Assembly: GCA_951804985.1 (NCBI GenBank)
Contig: OX638132.1
Coordinates: 40,396,619 to 40,460,618, forward strand
Reading direction: 5' to 3'
DNA length: 64,000 nucleotides
Origin: Dryomyza anilis
Taxonomy: Eukaryota; Arthropoda; Insecta; Diptera; Dryomyzidae
Shown here: piece after piece, positions 62,727 through 64,000 of the stretch
How positions within the stretch are numbered: the first letter of the stretch is position 1
Layout of the letters: each line of letters opens with the position of its first letter
Made by a program: the position numbers and the translations under genes
The notes under the pieces: generated by a model
The model's database searches: none
Seen by the model: the letters and a program-made list of their open reading frames with translations, nothing else
Told to the model about the DNA's origin: nothing

Positions 62727-64000
62727 ATGGTTAAATTCGAACAACTTAAAGTCGACCAGCTAAAGAAGGAGCTGGCGATTCAGAATCTTCCAACTGTACG
62801 TACGAAAGTAGAGCTACAAAAAGTCTAATGGAAGAATTAGAGAACCAAGGCATTGACCTCGCAGATCACGAGTTTGAAGTGGAAGCTGCAACAGCGTCAT
62901 CGAAAAGTGTGGACACGGAGCAAAAAGTACAGTCCCAAAGTTTTGATATGAGCCAGTTGCTCGGAGCAATACAACAACAGCTCCAAGAAAATTCAAGCAA
63001 AATGGAACAGAAACTTCTAGAAAATTCAAAACAGCTCCAAGAAAATTCGACCAGAATGGAACAGAAACTTTTAAAAAATTCAAAACAGCTCCAAGAAAAT
63101 TCGACCAGAATGAAACAGAAACTTCTAGAAAATTCAAAACAGCTCCAAGAAAATTCGACCAGAATGGAACAGAAACTTCAAGAAAATTCGAAACAGCAAC
63201 TAGAAAGTTCTAATCAACTGCAAACTGAAATTAAGCAGCAGATGCAAGAGCATTCTAAGCAGCTTTTGGAAGTTTATAATACACTCCATAGAAAAGTGAC
63301 GGAGCTAGAAACACATGTAAATGACATGGAAGTGAACATTGATGAAAAAATTCAAAGATTAGAAAACGGTATAGACAAAGAAATTGCAGATAAATGGACC
63401 TACACAGTATGTTTTTAGTGGTACGAGGCTAAAATCGCCGATTTACGATGGAACCACAGCGTTCAACATTTTTAAGCTGCAATTTGAGACCACGGCTGTA
63501 AGTAATCGATGGAATAATGAGGACAGCGTAGCCGCACTTATCGTGGCGCTTAAAGCAGGCGCAGCCGAAGTATTGCAGACTGTTTCAGAAAGTGATCGAA
63601 ACAGTTATTTAGCGGTTATGTCTGCACTGCAACGAAAATACGGCAGTGATCACATGAAGCAAATCTACAGAATGGAACTAAAGTGCCGAATGCAAAGAAA
63701 TGGTGAAACATTGCAGGCGTATGCAGCGGACGTTGAGAGGCTTGCGCATTTGTCGTACGCAGATTCTACGAGTGATTTCATAGAAAAGTGCAAGATCGAA
63801 GCCTTCGTTGACGGCATACGTGATCCGGAAACAAGACGTGCCACAGTGACAATGCCGAATGTGACATTTACGGAAACTGTAATCACAGCGCTAACACAGG
63901 AGACAGCAACTACGTTGTGCCGCCCAGCGCCAAAGGTCCGTAAACTAGATGTGGAGAATGAAGACCTACTTCAGGTAATTTGTCAAGCGTTAAAAAGTGG
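62727..64000 (+). pseudogene. gag: Copy E Gag: SAP-like domain, coiled coil, capsid
   Basis: ATG 62727 opens MVKFEQLKVDQLKKELAIQN, the SAP-like domain, but a missing base near 62820 creates a stop; the frame resumes at 62828. The next 196 codons are dominated by an 18- to 20-residue repeat (LLENSKQLQENSTRMEQK), a strong coiled coil, followed by helices. A second frameshift near 63395 moves the capsid to another frame, which is open to the window end: PIYDGTTAFNIFKLQFETTA, LIVALKAGAAEVLQ, then RMELKCRMQRNGETLQAYAA and EAFVDGIRDPETRRA. These match the capsid helices of the Retrotrans_gag family. Knuckle and pol should follow to the right. Confidence 0.85.

Larger units (their letters stand above)
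62173..64000 (+). mobile_element. SAP-Gag LTR element copy E, runs off the window
   Basis: A complete 5' LTR, primer-binding site and gag up to the window edge. The left flank ends ATAT, as for copy B. It is the least deleted copy in the window as far as visible, but gag has two frameshifts. Confidence 0.9.

Overview
The window is AT-rich, repeat-laden DNA from an insect, most likely a higher fly (Diptera, Brachycera). Support for this comes from one spliced host gene, a tetraspanin on the minus strand that closely resembles Drosophila Tsp96F, and from the transposon mix: errantivirus-like and other Ty3/Gypsy LTR elements, an APE-type LINE, a tRNA-derived SINE, hAT-like and TA-flanked DNA elements, and many foldback repeats. 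No rRNA gene, free-standing tRNA gene, CRISPR array or prokaryotic feature is visible.

Layout. 1-6090: a decayed errantivirus-like element (gag, pol with reverse transcriptase and RNase H missing, env, 3' LTR), interrupted by two DNA elements and a SINE. 6300-6745: one copy of a repeat seen again at 32225-32655. 6784-8940: copy A, a deleted minus-strand member of an LTR family whose Gag starts with a SAP-like domain. 9108-10000: an LTR remnant of the same family holding a small TIR element. 10328-23962: copy B of the SAP-Gag family, inserted into a SINE and itself interrupted in pol by element C (13153-22127), a different Ty3/Gypsy element with a GGGAAAC -1 frameshift signal between gag and pol.

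24019-45549: 3' part of the tetraspanin gene (minus strand). Four coding exons were placed exactly (45355-45549, 45115-45294, 44849-45064, 24324-24473), all joined in phase 0. The last intron is 20.4 kb and consists largely of repeats: a foldback with internal repeats, a 231-bp tandem array interrupted by a 3-bp-TSD element, a hAT-like element inside a TA-flanked foldback, a GC-rich-ended composite element that carries a SINE piece, SINE copies and two LINE copies bordered by long (TA)n tracts. The first exon (start codon, most of TM1) was not found; it should lie upstream, between 45550 and the right end or beyond.

45550-64000: repeats upstream of exon 2. They include ORF1-like remnants, a hAT-like element of 1.8 kb that splits an older repeat, several large inverted repeats (the largest is a 1.33-kb snap-back at 53880-55213), minisatellites, copy D of the SAP-Gag family (57682-60935, split by a SINE) and the left part of copy E (62173 to the window end), which is the only copy with a full LTR plus a recognisable capsid domain.

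No transposon in the window looks fully coding-competent: each has frameshifts, stops or deletions. The most notable items are the SAP-like domain on Gag together with a 19-nt tRNA-Leu-type primer site, the textbook slippery heptamer of element C, the composite element that appears to spread with a SINE fragment inside it, and the repeat-packed tetraspanin intron. Family names (B, C, SAP-Gag and so on) are labels used only in this annotation. Lineage assignments rest on motif reading, not on database searches.
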